From NCBI RefSeq assembly GCF_029784165.1, contig NC_073696.1, forward strand, positions 181,715,825-181,779,824: a DNA stretch of 64,000 bases. The letters are read 5' to 3'. Below are positions 20,902 through 32,362 of this stretch, one piece after another (position 1 is the first letter of the stretch; the number at the start of each line of letters is the position of its first letter). The notes under the pieces were generated by a model. That model was not told the origin of the DNA. It did no database searches and worked only from the letters and a program-made list of their open reading frames with translations. Both the position numbers and the translations under genes were made by a program. This DNA comes from Wyeomyia smithii (taxonomy: Eukaryota > Arthropoda > Insecta > Diptera > Culicidae).

Positions 20902-23333
20902 TCACGAGGCCGCAGAGAAAGTTTGTCGTTGAACTAGTTCTTTGAAAATACCATCCGGTAGAGACATCAGCTGCTGATAGTTACCATGCTCCACGATTCT
21001 CCCCTCTTGGAGAACCGCGATGTTCGTTGAGTTACGGATTGTACTCAGGCGGTGGGCAATTGTCAGTACGGTCCGATTTTTTGTTAGATTTTCTAAAGCA
21101 TTCTGAATCAACTCTTCCGAGGCAGCATCCAACGCACTGGTAGCCTCATCAAGAATAAGAATTTTCGGGTTCTGTACCGAAAAAAGGAAATACTTATCAG
21201 CTTGCTTGAAAAAGATACTACGAATTGTTAATACCCGAATGATTGCTCTAGCAATGGCTACACGCTGTTTTTGTCCGCCGCTAAGCATGATTCCTCGTTG
21301 ACCAACAAGTGTATTCAAGCCTTCCGGAAATTCACGTACAAATTCATATACGTGTGCTTCTCGAATTACGCGGTTGAAGTCACTTTCCGATATTGAATCT
21401 CCAAGGTTCAAACCGTAAAGAATGTTTTCTCGGATAGTCCCACTGAACAAAACAGGCTCCTAGAAACAAATTACTGTGAGAATTGTCAAATAAATTAAAA
21501 CAGATCCGAAATATAAACCTGGTTTACTGCCCCTATATGCCTCCGAAGAGAAGTGGGATTTAATTCTTTGAGGTCATATCCGTCTAAAATCACACTTCCG
21601 CTTTGGGGGTCGTACAATCTGTCCAAATTAATATTTCAAAATGATGAAGCACATTTGTATTGCATGCACACTTATCTAACCTCAATAGCAAGGACGCTAA
21701 TGTGGACTTTCCGGAGCCGCTTCTACCAACTACAGCCGTTGATGTTCCTGGTTCTATTCGAAGATTCAAATTGTCAAGTACGCTAGCATCCATTCGAGAT
21801 GGATAGTTAAATCTAATATCACGAAATACTATTTCTCCCTTTGGGGGACTTTTTAGCTCTAGGCCGCCATCGACTGGAATAGTGTACTTTCGGTCGATTA
21901 TTTCCCATAGACGAGTGGCTGAACCTACTCCTTTGTTAAGTTCTGTATAAAAGTTGCTCAGGCCACCTATCGAAATAGCAGTGTAACCAGCATACAGGAT
22001 AAACGATGTCAGCGCACCGACAGTCATTTCACTGTTGCTGACCATTGTTCCACCGTAATATAAGACCGAAAGTATTATAATGTTACCTGATAAGCCAGTC
22101 TGAAAGTTGAAGCAACTCAATTCACTATAACACGAAAAGTGCGAAATTAAAGCGTTCTTACCATTCCATAAAAAGTGGCTCTGGCTTTCGTTTCCCGATA
22201 ACCGATATTTAAAGCCTCTAGCAATTGTTCCGTGAACAGGTTATTTTCAAATCTCTCCTTGCAAAACATTTTCACTGTTTTCACATTACCAAGTCTCTCT
22301 TCGCCAACTTTCATGATCTCTGCATATTTGTCCATCAACTCTTTGGTGATATTCCGAACGTATCGACCATACACGATTGCAACTCCAGCCATACATGGCA
22401 CTATGCACATACCAATTAACGCCAGGTGAGGTGACGTGTAAACCATCATTCCTGCCCCGGCTAGGATCATGGCCGTTGAGCGAAGTCCATCGGACAGATT
22501 CATACTAAGCGAATTGCCTACTAAATATGTGTCTGAAGACAAGCGATTCACCAATTCTCCAGTGCCTTTTCGATCGAACCAACCGGCCTCTTGATTCAAC
22601 ATCGAGTTATAAACTTTTGTCCGAATGTCTTTTGTTATCCTTAACGCTAAAAAGAATACACAATGAATAAGAAAATAGACGCCGGTCGAAGTTCCAGCTT
22701 ACATGCGTTACTGAACAGAAAAACTCTTCCGAAGTTAGCAAATCCTCCCAGAAGAAACACACCCGCCAGTAACAAACAAAATTGATCCAGCTTTTCTTTG
22801 GCAATTCCCGTCTCGGCAGAAGTTGAATAAATCACATCAAGTATTTTCCCCAATCCGAATGGAACTGACATGGTTATCGCGGAGGAAACCACTAGACAAC
22901 CGATTCCGCCTGAAACCAAATATTTAATGGAAAATAGAAATAGATAAGCAGATACCTTTACCATACCGGCAATATTCCATCTTTCGGATTTAGCGAACCC
23001 CAACAGTCGCTTAACATCGGTTGATTTCAGTCTAACTTTCGTAACTTTTTCGGACTCTTTTGAAGGCGACGGGCTGGAAAGTGATCCGGACCCAGACTCA
23101 AATCTTCGTAACAGGTGTGCGATTGGTGGATTACGAAACACGTTTGGTGTACTTAACACATTATCTAGTTGTTTTGGACTTCGACGGCCAAACAGCGAGA
23201 ATACTCGACATTGCAAACGGTTCTCACTGTGGCAGAGAAGAAAACCTATGTTGCTTACCAGAAGCGTAGACCTAGGACATCTTTGCGATCGCATGCAACT
23301 ATTTCTGACTATATTGATAACCATATTGTGCAA
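20902..23333 (-). CDS. ABCB10: Mitochondrial ABC half-transporter, ABCB10-type, 7 exons, 690 aa
   Basis: Exons (minus): 23333-22967, 22909-22703, 22646-22162, 22099-21681, 21618-21519, 21459-21235, 21171-20902 (2073 nt, frame kept, GT-AG, introns 56-63 nt). Order: basic presequence, six-helix membrane domain, one nucleotide-binding domain, as in inner-membrane mitochondrial half-transporters that act as dimers. Motifs: Walker A GRSGSGKST (478-486, Lys484), Q-loop NQEPVLFSG (Gln526), signature LSGGQKQR (585-592), Walker B KILILDEATSALD (Asp609, Glu610), H-loop AHRLSTI (His641). TGLSGNIIILSVLYYGG and ISIGGLSNFY favour ABCB10, linked to heme synthesis and oxidative-stress protection, over ABCB8 or TAP types. 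The start is the first ATG of the frame. Confidence 0.93.
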
Positions 23334-23642
23334 CTAGATACTTTAAAATCACTTTCGTACGTTCGCGACGTTCGAGACTGACAACAAACCGAACCAAACG
23401 AAACGTATGTGTTGTTTTGATGGGCAGTGTAGATGTGTGCGTGTGTTTACGTTTGGTTTGCTAGCGTTTGCAAACGCTAGCAGAAATGAGCTTTTATGCT
23501 GTGAAGCTTGTCGATAAAGAAGAAGGGAGAGCTTAAAGTTTATTCACTGGCATCGTTGATGTTTTGGGCAGGTGATTTTCCTTTGATAAACCACCGTGCG
23601 TTTCCGTGAAATACTGTTTATCGTTTCAATTTCAAATGCTAA
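23334..23642 (-). promoter_or_regulatory. Upstream region of the ABCB10-type gene with a 22-bp perfect palindrome
   Basis: This ~300 bp upstream region has no TATA near the start codon but is GC-richer, with CGTTCG/GACGTTCG motifs (23358-23375). At 23460-23481, 127 bp before the ATG, GCTAGCGTTTG is followed directly by its reverse complement. A perfect 22-bp dyad at this distance could be a dimeric factor site or a small transposon footprint. Promoter role is inferred from position only. Confidence 0.4.
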
Positions 23643-24064
23643 TACACTAAGGTCGTATTACGCGGTTTTTCACGTGTTTTTACGCGGATTTCGGAATTTA
23701 CATGGTTTATTTTTACACGAATTTTTCAGGAAAGTCGTGTTTTATTCGGCATGTTTTTATTGGTTTTTCGTGTTTAAACCGCTTATTTAGAGTGTCCGAT
23801 TAGGTTATTAAATCCAATTACTGAATATTCACTGATTTGGCCTAAGCTTTTCATATTTTTCCTTGATAATTAGCTCGATTTATAGATGGAAATAACACTG
23901 CAGTCAGCAAGCGACTCTTTTTCGAAAGTATTTATCAGAATTGATTGAAATTTTTTTTCATATGATTTTTGTTACGCGGATTTCGGAATTTACGCGGTTT
24001 TCTAAAGCGGATTTCATAATTCACGCGTGTTTTGCGTATGTCCCGCGTAAAAAAGACTAGTGTA
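23643..24064. mobile_element. Long member of the TACACTnAGGTCG / ACGCGG MITE family
   Basis: Ends TACACTAAGGTCGTATTACG and (reverse complement) TACACTAGTCTTTTTTACGC, flanked or begun by TA. The inside has several copies of ACGCGGATTTCGGAATTTAC. A compact relative with the same ends and motif lies at 48953-49070. TA target use suggests a Tc1/mariner-type MITE. Confidence 0.65.
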
Positions 24065-24084
24065 CCTAAATTACATAACATAAA

Positions 24085-25580
24085 AAAAAATCTTTTCAAA
24101 ATATTCATAAATCATTGTTCGGCTAATGAATGCTACTCACTTAGGTAGGCGTTACAAATCACATGATGAAGTGTACAGGGTGTTAGGTAGCTCACATTTG
24201 ATCAAATCCTTCAAGGGGTGATTGAGGACCCTATTTGATGAAAAAAAAAATTTCTGCGCATATGGTCAAAATTTAACTACTGAAGAGTTATACCTTCAAC
24301 GAGGTCTATTCCAAGAAGTATGATAGCTAGCTCAGTTCTGTTGGTTCTCTTGGAGAGCTGAGAAAATTTCGTAATCAAGAGTGTCTCAAAAATTCACAAT
24401 TTTCTGCTCGTTAAAAGCAAACATAACCGAAAACTGAAAATAGTGAATAACTCTGCAGTAGTTGACTTTTGGCCATATGCGTAGAAGGATTTTTTTTCAT
24501 CAAATATGGTCCTCTATCGCCCCTTGAAGGAGCTCCCTAACACCCTGTATAATAAATACATTTAGACAGAAGCAACATTAAATATTAATTTACCCTTACC
24601 TATGTATCAATTTTTGTTATTTTCTAACAATATGCTCGGATTCAGACGATGTGTTTGTGTGTACCGATAATATGTCAAAAAATTTCATATCAATAAAGCA
24701 AAACATTTATTGTTTAAGTAGAACAGCTACTCTCTTTACACACTCATACTAACAGAGGCGTGGGTTTTTAACCCACCAGTTTAGCTATAAGTTATGAAAA
24801 TCATAGTTTGAGGCAGTAATCACAATCATGTCAGCGAAAATACGGAAGTCATTATTCATTTTGTGCTATTCAAAGAAAAACTAAAAAAATAATAAATAAA
24901 TATGAATTTGGATAGGGAATTCATTTTTTTGTTATAACATGAGTTTTGAAATTATGTTCTTCGTAATGATATCACTAGATTCATTCATTGGAGTTTTTCA
25001 AACACTGTTATCCTGTGTTATACCTGAATCGTATACCACAAGAGATCAAAACAATGTTCGCAGAGGTCCTAATCTTACAACCTAATCTTACAAAAAAAAT
25101 TTGGATCGTAATGAAGCATAGATACTCATAAATGCAAAAACACAATCATGCAGCGACACGTCCATACATAGATGCAACCTAAGACGCTGAGCAAAAAATA
25201 AATTTCAAATACAAATTTATGTAGGTAACGTCTTCGGCAGTGGCTTACTCCGGCAGGTTTTTGCATAAGACTGCGGCAGAAAACCGGCCGAAGAAAACCA
25301 CCACCGGAGACGTTCGACACCCTTTAATTATTTTTCAGTTTTATTTTTTAAATAGTACAGAGAGAGTGACTTGCGTTTTTTTTTTTTCGCGGACAATCAT
25401 CATTACTTCCCCAAACTATGATTTTCAGAATTTTGTAGTTGAAAAAGTAGGTTTAACCACGAGTCACCCCTGGTTTGTATTAAGCCGAAAAAAATAAAAA
25501 TACCGGTTTTTTACCGGTTTTTATTTTTATGAATACCGAAATACCGGTTTTTCGAAAAGTCTGTAATACCGACCACCCTA
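24085..25580 (-). mobile_element. hAT family B-type element, copy A, truncated at one end
   Basis: It is the reverse complement of blocks of the element at 40186-44570 (positions 40186-41640 and 44212-44450): the TAGGGTGGTCGGTAT end is at 25580 (reading ACCACCCTA on the plus strand), then ACCGGTTTTT repeats, GGGTGACTCGTGG, GTTACCTACAT and TGGACGTGTCGCTGCATG. The opposite ACCGGT-rich terminus is missing; similarity stops near 24085, next to the MITE ending at 24064. No transposase seen. Confidence 0.7.
24176..24547. mobile_element. TA-flanked MITE with very long terminal inverted repeats
   Basis: CAGGGTGTTAGGTAGCTC at the left and its complement (GAGCTCCCTAACACCCTG) at the right, flanked by TA (24174-24175, 24548-24549). 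The inverted similarity continues inward for about 100 bp through AAGGGG(T/C)GAT(T/A)GAGGACC and GCATATGG. A half copy lies at 44262-44358 within the related hAT element, so it was probably in the family before the two copies separated. Confidence 0.75.
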
Positions 25581-28139
25581 ATTTCGCACCAGTTCAACTG
25601 AGTGGTTGGCAGCAGCCTCTTAGAAATAAATGGAACTTTGTGGGTGCAAGGCAATTAAGCAATTTCGCATACTTCCTTAATTTCTTTTTTTTTTCAAAAT
25701 TTTATCTCGACTAGCGTTTGAAAAGGACTAAAAAAACTACTTGAAACGGACTAGTAAAAAAATACTTTAGATACAAAAAATTATGTATAAAACGATTCTG
25801 ATTTTTACCAAATTAGGTTTTTAGATATATAATTACACTGTCTAAAACTCTTCGGAACAATTCAAAAAGAGCACTCTTAAGAAGAAAAAGCTTATCCAAA
25901 AAAGTTTATTTATTCGCTTATAAGGGCAATATCCACCAGAAAAAAAATTGCCATTTTTTATCGGCCTAAATCATGCTAAAATTCCTATCCTATCAAAATC
26001 TACATCGTCCGAGTACAGATCCAAACTCAAAGTTCGTTTAAATCAATTTTTACCGAACAATTTTTGTGCTCCAAAATCACATTTTTCGTTTAATTTGGCG
26101 ATACTCGGCTTTGTAAACTAGTAGAAGTTACCTATGAGCGATATCGTGTTTCAAACTTAAAGTATAGAGGTCTTAACATCAAGTTTCGACCGTTACAGCG
26201 TCTCTACAGCCTACATGTCCGATATCGCGAAAGAGTCTAGGCACAGCCTTACAGCAGACAAAAAAAGGAATGAGAGGAATATAAGTCCCAGGAAGGACAA
26301 CTTTACGGCGCAGGGATAGCTGACTGATGGTGAAAAAAAATATTAGGGGCTTTATTATTGCAATTCTTAGAATTTAAAGCATTTTGAAACTTTAAACGCG
26401 TTTTTCTCAAAACCATGTTTTCAAAATCGGCGAGCAGTAGAAAGTAGAACTGAAAAAGTTTACGTCCGATTGACTTGAAATTTTAACTATAACTAGATTA
26501 TCTAGTGAAGTACACACGATTTTAGCGATTGAATAACAACAAAAAAAGTTATAAACGATTAAAGACGATTTTATTTTGTCGAAAAAGATTTTTTTCTTCC
26601 AAACCGTTGCCATTTCGCGAAAAAAATTCTAGAAATATAATCATGTGTACTTCACTAGCGACACTCATGTAGATAATGAGAAACTTTTTGTTTTGGTGAT
26701 AGGTGGAATTGGGGCACGAATTCTACTGCTCGCCGCGAAACATCTTAAAAAAAAGCGGTTCACGGCAATCGCTGCACAGCCGCCATTTTGTAACAAAAAT
26801 AGCAATAAAATTTTTCTTTCTACTCTGCAAGAGTTGTTCAATCCAATGATATATTATTTATATACCTTACATCTCAAATGTCCTTTAAAAAAATTACGAA
26901 AAAAGCCCTGTTGTTTTGAGCGTTTGGTGGATATTACTTCTTAAGATTTTGCTTTAGATGGGTTTTCTTCAAATTTTATTAAATAAATAAATTTTGCAAA
27001 TGGAGATTATATACCACAGATATGACAAGGCGCCAATAACTTAAAATGTAGTATTCTCGGTCTAGGTCACAATCAAAAATATTTAACAATCTCACTCCTA
27101 AGTCAGACCTATTCGAATTAGATTTTACAAAATTTTAAATAGTTGCTTTATCCATTATTGGCTCTTTTGCTTTTACATTGTTTTTTTTTTTAATTCTACG
27201 TAATATCATGTTGCTATCAATTTGGCTGAATTCGTGCGAGCAGAGAATAGAAAGAAAAAAATGAGTGAAACCCTTATTCACTCCCTCTTGAAGAACTTTT
27301 AAATATGAAACAAAATACAATTTTTACTTAAAAAAAATTTCAAAATAAACAAAAACAATGAAAACTCAACCTGATAAAAAATCTGGATAAAACTGGATGA
27401 TTTTGTGATTCAACTGTTTAACTGGATTACTCGAAAAAAAAACTGGAAGAATCTAGTTTAAATTTGAACATTGGCATGTCTACTCATATTTTTTTAGAAT
27501 TTTGTATGAAATGGTACGTCTGTTTGTCTGTGGCACCACTATAAGTTAAATGTTAGACATGAATTTGAACTCAGTTATTTTTATGTACATGTTTTTTATC
27601 GAATTAAAACATTCCTATGAATAAGCTTCATTTTTACTAATTCTACTAAGCTAAGGTTTGCTTCTACTTTTCCGAGCTTGGTGCCATACTTCAACTCGTA
27701 ACAGTAATGATATCTTTTTATTTTCTAATTGAAACTTAGCTCGGCCTTTTGTCCTTTTGAACTGTTAATTTTTGTAAAACGTTCTATGGATTGCAATATT
27801 AATAATAACTACTGATTGAATGTTCCTGTTCCTGTTCCTGTTCTTAGTCCATATTTTTTAAATCTCATCTTTCAATTCTCTCTTTAAACATCAATTTATT
27901 ATCTTACTGGTACGTTACTCGTTATAATAATATTTCCCTAAACAGAGGAAAGGAGACAAAAAATCAGTAATACGAACATTTTGCATTTATGAACTTGATT
28001 TTTCAAACAATTTTTTCCAGCATTATTCCTAAACATTGGCACAGTGAGGGTTTCGACTTACGATGAACTTTAGTTTAAAAAGTTCATGTTCAAAAGCATT
28101 TTTTTTCATTTAATTAAAGACGTTTTAGCTACTAGGTAG
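25581..28139. other. No gene seen; AT-rich, one microsatellite
   Basis: No coding or RNA gene recognised on either strand. A (TTCCTG)n tract lies at about 27822-27845. Homopolymer A/T runs are common. Confidence 0.5.
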
Positions 28140-28627
28140 TAATTTGCGTGTTGGTTGGTAAACGGCTGGGCAGTGCGTACCAGCAGTACACCCGTACTAG
28201 TTGGCATAAAATAGACCCCAGTGTTGTCCAAAGCATAATGCCCCGCAACTCCTATCCCTACCTCCACGTTATACCGACTGGGATACGAGCAACCAAGGGA
28301 AGATCGGTGAACCGGTGGGAACTTGGTCGTATGCTGACAGGGAAGGGGGAGCTGCTCTCCTAGGTGGGCAGCTTGTCCGAGCGTCTGTTCACCATGTTAG
28401 GGGCGGCTCAAACAGCGTCTGATCCGGAGCGGACGGCTGAATTATGAAATGCGGCGTCTCACCAGCTACACCCAAGACGGCAGCCCCGTCGCGAGACTAG
28501 GCATCCGCAGCCCTAGTAAGGCAGCATGCCGAAACATTAAAATACTACGAACAATCAAGAATTGAATACGGACCGGAACAAATGGCAATGACCTAGGCGA
28601 CGAAATAAGGACGACGATTGGAAGCTC

Positions 28628-29185
28628 GGTACGTGGAACTGTAGATCGCTGAACGCCCCGGGTGGCGACCGGATTCTACTGGATCAGCTAGAACTCCGCC
28701 ACTTCGACATCGTTGCGCTCTAGGAGCTTTGCCGGAAAGGAGAGAAAGTACGGAGGGTTTGTGGCCGCAGGACAAAGTACTACCAGAGCGGCGGCACAAC
28801 CAATGAGCTGGGTACCGGCTTTATAGTGCTGGGCAGGATGCAGAGTCGTGTGATCAAGTGGCAGGCGATCAGCGACAGGTTGTGTTTGTTGAGAATAAAA
28901 GGCCGGTTCTACAACTACATTATCCTCAATGTGCACTGCCCTCACGAAGGAAGACCCGATGTAGAGAAAGAAGAGTTCTACGCACAGCTGGAGAAACTCT
29001 ACGATAGCTGCTCGCGTAGAGACATCAAGATCGTCATCGGGGACATGAACGCGCCGATCGGTAGGGAAGAAATGTACAAGCCGGTGATCGGCCCGCACAG
29101 CCTGCACACCGTGACGAACGACAACGGCCAGCGATGTGTAAACGTCCCGAGGACTGGTAGTCCGAAGTACCTTCTTTCCCCGTAA
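28628..29185 (+). pseudogene. RTE endonuclease domain, broken
   Basis: The N-terminal strand GTWNCRSLNAPG starts near 28628 and continues to DIVAL, followed by TAG at 28721-28723 where the family has Gln (a C-to-T change gives this stop). After a frameshift the frame from 28826 reads SRVIKWQAISDRLCLLRIKG, LNVHCPHEG and VIGDMNAPIG, the last being the catalytic GDFNA-like motif of apurinic endonucleases. The enzyme nicks target DNA to prime reverse transcription. Non-functional here. Confidence 0.8.
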
Positions 29186-29520
29186 GTATACCACGCGCGA
29201 CACCGCCGAACCCCGCGGCTCAACATTAAGCAGCTCCGGAGCTCCCAGGCTGCGGAAGAATACGCGCAACAGCTTGAAGCGGTGCTACCCACAGTGGAGG
29301 GGCTGGGCGCATAGCCTCTTGAAGACGGCTGGTGCAGCATTCGCACAGCTATCGGGGAGACCGCAACAGCGACACTAGGAGTGGAAGCACCGAGTAGCAG
29401 AAACGACTGGTATGACGGGGAGTGCGAGGCAGCGGTGAATGAGAAGACCGGACCTGGGCGATATACCTGGGAAGGTCAACGAGAGAGAACAAGGCCAATT
29501 ACAAACGGGCACGGAACGAC

Positions 29521-30545
29521 ATGACCACGATTCTCAGACGAAAGAAGCGCCAGCAAGAGGATCGTGAACATGAGGAGCTGGAGCAGCTGTACCGTGCCAG
29601 TGAAACGCGGAAATTCTATGAGAAGGTAAACCAGTCCCGCAGAGGCTATGTGCCGCAAGCCGACTTGTGCAACGACGCGGATGAGAACCTTCTCACGGAT
29701 GCCAGCGAGGTGGTCGACAGGTGGAAGGAGTACTTCGATGGACACCTGAATGGCGAAACAGTAAACAGAAGCGGAGCAGGAACTGACCTAGGAGCACCAG
29801 CAGCGGATGACCGAGTACCAGCCCCCGATATTCACGAAGTTCTTTGTGAGATCGGGAAGCTGAAAAACAATAAAGCCGCAGGCAAAGACGGACTGCCGAG
29901 CGAGCTCTTGAAACATGGAAGCGAGGCGCTGGCTAGAGCGCTGCACTGGGTCATTTCCAGGATTTGGGAGGAGGAAAAACTGCCAGACGAGTCGTCTGTC
30001 CCATCTACAAGAAGGGCGACAAGCTGGAGTGCCGAAACTACCGTGGTATCTCGCTTATCAATGCCGCCTACAAAATACTCTCTCAGATCCTGTTCCGTCG
30101 TCTATCACCTTTAACCAGGAGGTTCGTAGGTCAGTACCAAGCGGGTTTCATGGGAGCCCGTGCCACCACGGACCAGATCTTCTCAATCCGACAGATCTTA
30201 CAGAAATGTCGCGAGTACAACGTGCCCACACAGCACATCTTCATTGACTTCACGACGGCCTATGACACAGTCGATCGAGAACAGCTATGGCATATCATGC
30301 ACGACAACGGATTTCCGGATAAACTGACTCGATTGATCAGAGCCACCATGGCGCAAGTGATGTGCTACGTGCGTGTTTCGGGGATACTCTCGAGTCCCTT
30401 TGAATCGCGCAGAGGGTTGAGACAAGATGATGGACTTTCCTGTTTGCTGTTTAACATCGCCCTTGAGGGTGTGATCCGGAGGGCGGGCATCGACACGAGG
30501 GGCACGATTTTCACAAGGTCTTCAGCTTCTGGGCTTCGCGGATGA
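29521..30545 (+). pseudogene. RTE reverse transcriptase domain, frameshifted
   Basis: From 29521 a linker helix leads to LKNNKAAGKDGLPSELLKHG; then, after a frameshift near 29990, CPIYKKGDKLECRNYRGISL, GFMGARATTDQIFSIRQIL, FIDFTTAYDTVDRE (motif A), GLRQDDGLSCLLFNIALEGV (motif B; the usual RQGD is RQDD) and, in another frame at 30535-30546, FADD (motif C). Catalytic Asp codons survive, but the frame is broken at least twice. Confidence 0.82.
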
Positions 30546-30653
30546 CTTCGACATCATATCACGTAACTTTGCGACGGCGGAGGAAACTTACGCCCGACTG
30601 AAATCCGAGCTGGATGGATCGGACTGCGGATAAATGCGTCGAAAACAAAATAC

Positions 30654-31343
30654 ATGCGAGCGAGAGGCTCCAAGGAGAACAACATCAGCCTCCCAACTCA
30701 AGTCTCTGTTGACGGTGATGAGCTTGAGGTGGTCGATGAGTTCGTGTATTTGGGGTCACTGGTGACCGCCGACAATAACACCAGCAAAGAGTTCCAGAGA
30801 CGCATCCAGGCAGGAAATCGTGCCTACTTTTCACTTCGGAAGACACTTCGATCGAGTCGAGTGCGACGACGCACGAAGTTGACGCTGTACAAAACCCTGA
30901 TAAGACCGGTAGTCCTCTACGGGATCGAGACAACAACGCTTCTCGCGGAGGACCTTAACGCTCTTGGAGTATTCGAACGGAAGGTGCTGCGGACTATCTA
31001 CGGTGGAGTACAGACGGACGACGGAGAATGGCGACGGCGCATGAACCACAAACTGCACGCGCTGCTTGGAGAGAACCCCATTGCACACCTGGCGAAAGTC
31101 AATAGGTTGCGGTGGGCCGGTCACGTCGTAAGAATGCCGGACGACAACCCTGTGAAATCACTTCTCTTCAGCAACCCTACCGGCACCAGAAATAGAGGGG
31201 CGCAGCGTGCACGATGGCTCGATCAGGTCGAAGGAGACTTGCGGGTGATGAGACGCCTGGGGAACTGGCGAAACACAGCCCAAAACCGAGCAACATGGCG
31301 ACAAATTCTTGATACAGCACGAGCCACCACGGCTCTCGTCTGA
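30654..31343 (+). pseudogene. RTE pol C-terminal region
   Basis: A 229-codon open piece reads VVDEFVYLGSLVTADN, RTKLTLYKTLIRPVVLYGIE and RLRWAGHVVRMPDDNPVKSL, the region that follows RT in RTE elements and in the many related endonuclease-reverse transcriptase sequences of insects. It is preceded by a stop at 30630-30632 and another frame. It ends at 31341-31343, and the TAAGG tail follows at once. Confidence 0.85.
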
Positions 31344-31365
31344 TTGGTAAGGTAAGGTAAGTTAT

Positions 31366-32098
31366 TCGCGTCGTATGTTTAAAATTCAAATGTCCTGCGT
31401 TTTGGGATCAACACAAATAAGCTATACATTAGCGTGGGACGAAAAATCAAAGTCAGCTGTCCAGTTTCCATACTATTTTCATGGAAAAATTTACTTTTCT
31501 AAACTTGTTCTCTAGAAATGTCCAGTTTGCTATTATAAATATATCAATACATGATATTTGAAGGAAAAACACTACAATGCTTGAATCATTAATGTTTAAT
31601 AGTTTCTCACGGCGCGGATCTTCAAACCCCGTGGCGCGGATTTTGCGGATTCAAAATCAAGATTTCTGTAGCAACCCTGCAACTGATAGACTCGCACAAC
31701 TTGTTCTGAGTTTGTGCTTAATTGAATGCCATCGGCATACATGCTCAATCAGTTTGAGAATTGGGAAAGAGAGTTAGATAGAGTTGTTACTATACTCTAA
31801 ATTTTTCAATTAGAAAAAAATATAATAGAAAAACAAATTGCAAAATTTAGTTTGTTTTGTTCTGATTTAGTCAATCACTTTCCAACATGCATGAAAGTCT
31901 TTATGATAACTTTTTCACTAAAATAACGCTCTCGACAAAACTGGCAACTTTTGTTCCCGGACTTTAGACCGGACTCCGGACCGGAACCGGAACGAAGCCA
32001 ATCGGACCGGGCCCAAATCGGACCGGAACGAGCTTGTTCCGATTTTTTACCGGACCGGAACGTGGACCCAACGTTTTCGTTCCGATGTCGAACACTAT
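31366..32098. other. No gene; GGACCGGAAC-rich block
   Basis: From about 31965 to 32075 the unit GGACCGGAAC recurs on one strand, probably a MITE end or tandem remnant. The rest shows nothing I can name. Confidence 0.4.
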
Positions 32099-32362
32099 CG
32101 TTTGAAATTTGACAGAACCAGGAAATTTGCCAATTATATCTCCAATTTTACAGAGTGAACCTCAGTATGGAAAACAAAGACGTAGTTCCGCGTCAACATT
32201 TTTTCAATCAATACCCTATTAATTCAACAACAAGCAATAAGCTATTGGATAATAAAATAATGTAATTTTATTTTATTTTTTGAATTTCAAGGTGATCTTA
32301 TTTATCGTACTACAATAAATGATGAAATTGGCAAATTGCCTGGTTCTGTCAAATTTCAAACG
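32099..32362. repeat. Hairpin MITE with 36-bp arms
   Basis: Arms 32099-32134 and 32327-32362 are reverse complements with one mismatch (CGTTTGAAATTTGACAGAAC at the outer edge) around a 192-nt AT-rich spacer. The right arm also starts the similarity to 51272-52180, where only the right half is kept. Confidence 0.75.

Larger units (their letters stand above)
28140..31365 (+). mobile_element. RTE-clade LINE, near full length but degenerate
   Basis: Apurinic-type endonuclease, reverse transcriptase and a C-terminal tail follow each other in one direction, with many stops and frameshifts. It ends with a very short 3' untranslated region and a GGTAAGGTAAGGTAAG tail (31349-31362), as RTE elements do. 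GC content is far above its neighbours. The 5' limit near 28140 is the point where AT-rich host sequence changes to GC-rich. No target-site duplication is certain. RTE elements such as JAM1 are known in Aedes; which family this is was not tested. Confidence 0.85.

Noticed and set aside
22925..22966. Reading the ABC gene straight through MVKVSAYLFLFSIKYLVS as coding
   Set aside because: The 57-nt stretch has donor GTATGG and acceptor TTTCAG, and its removal joins ERWNIAG to GIGCLVVSS as expected for the family; it is better explained as an in-frame intron.
28826..29185. Possible host endonuclease gene (craniofacial-development-like)
   Set aside because: The motif set is that of RTE endonuclease, and RT follows in the same direction with frameshifts and a LINE tail.
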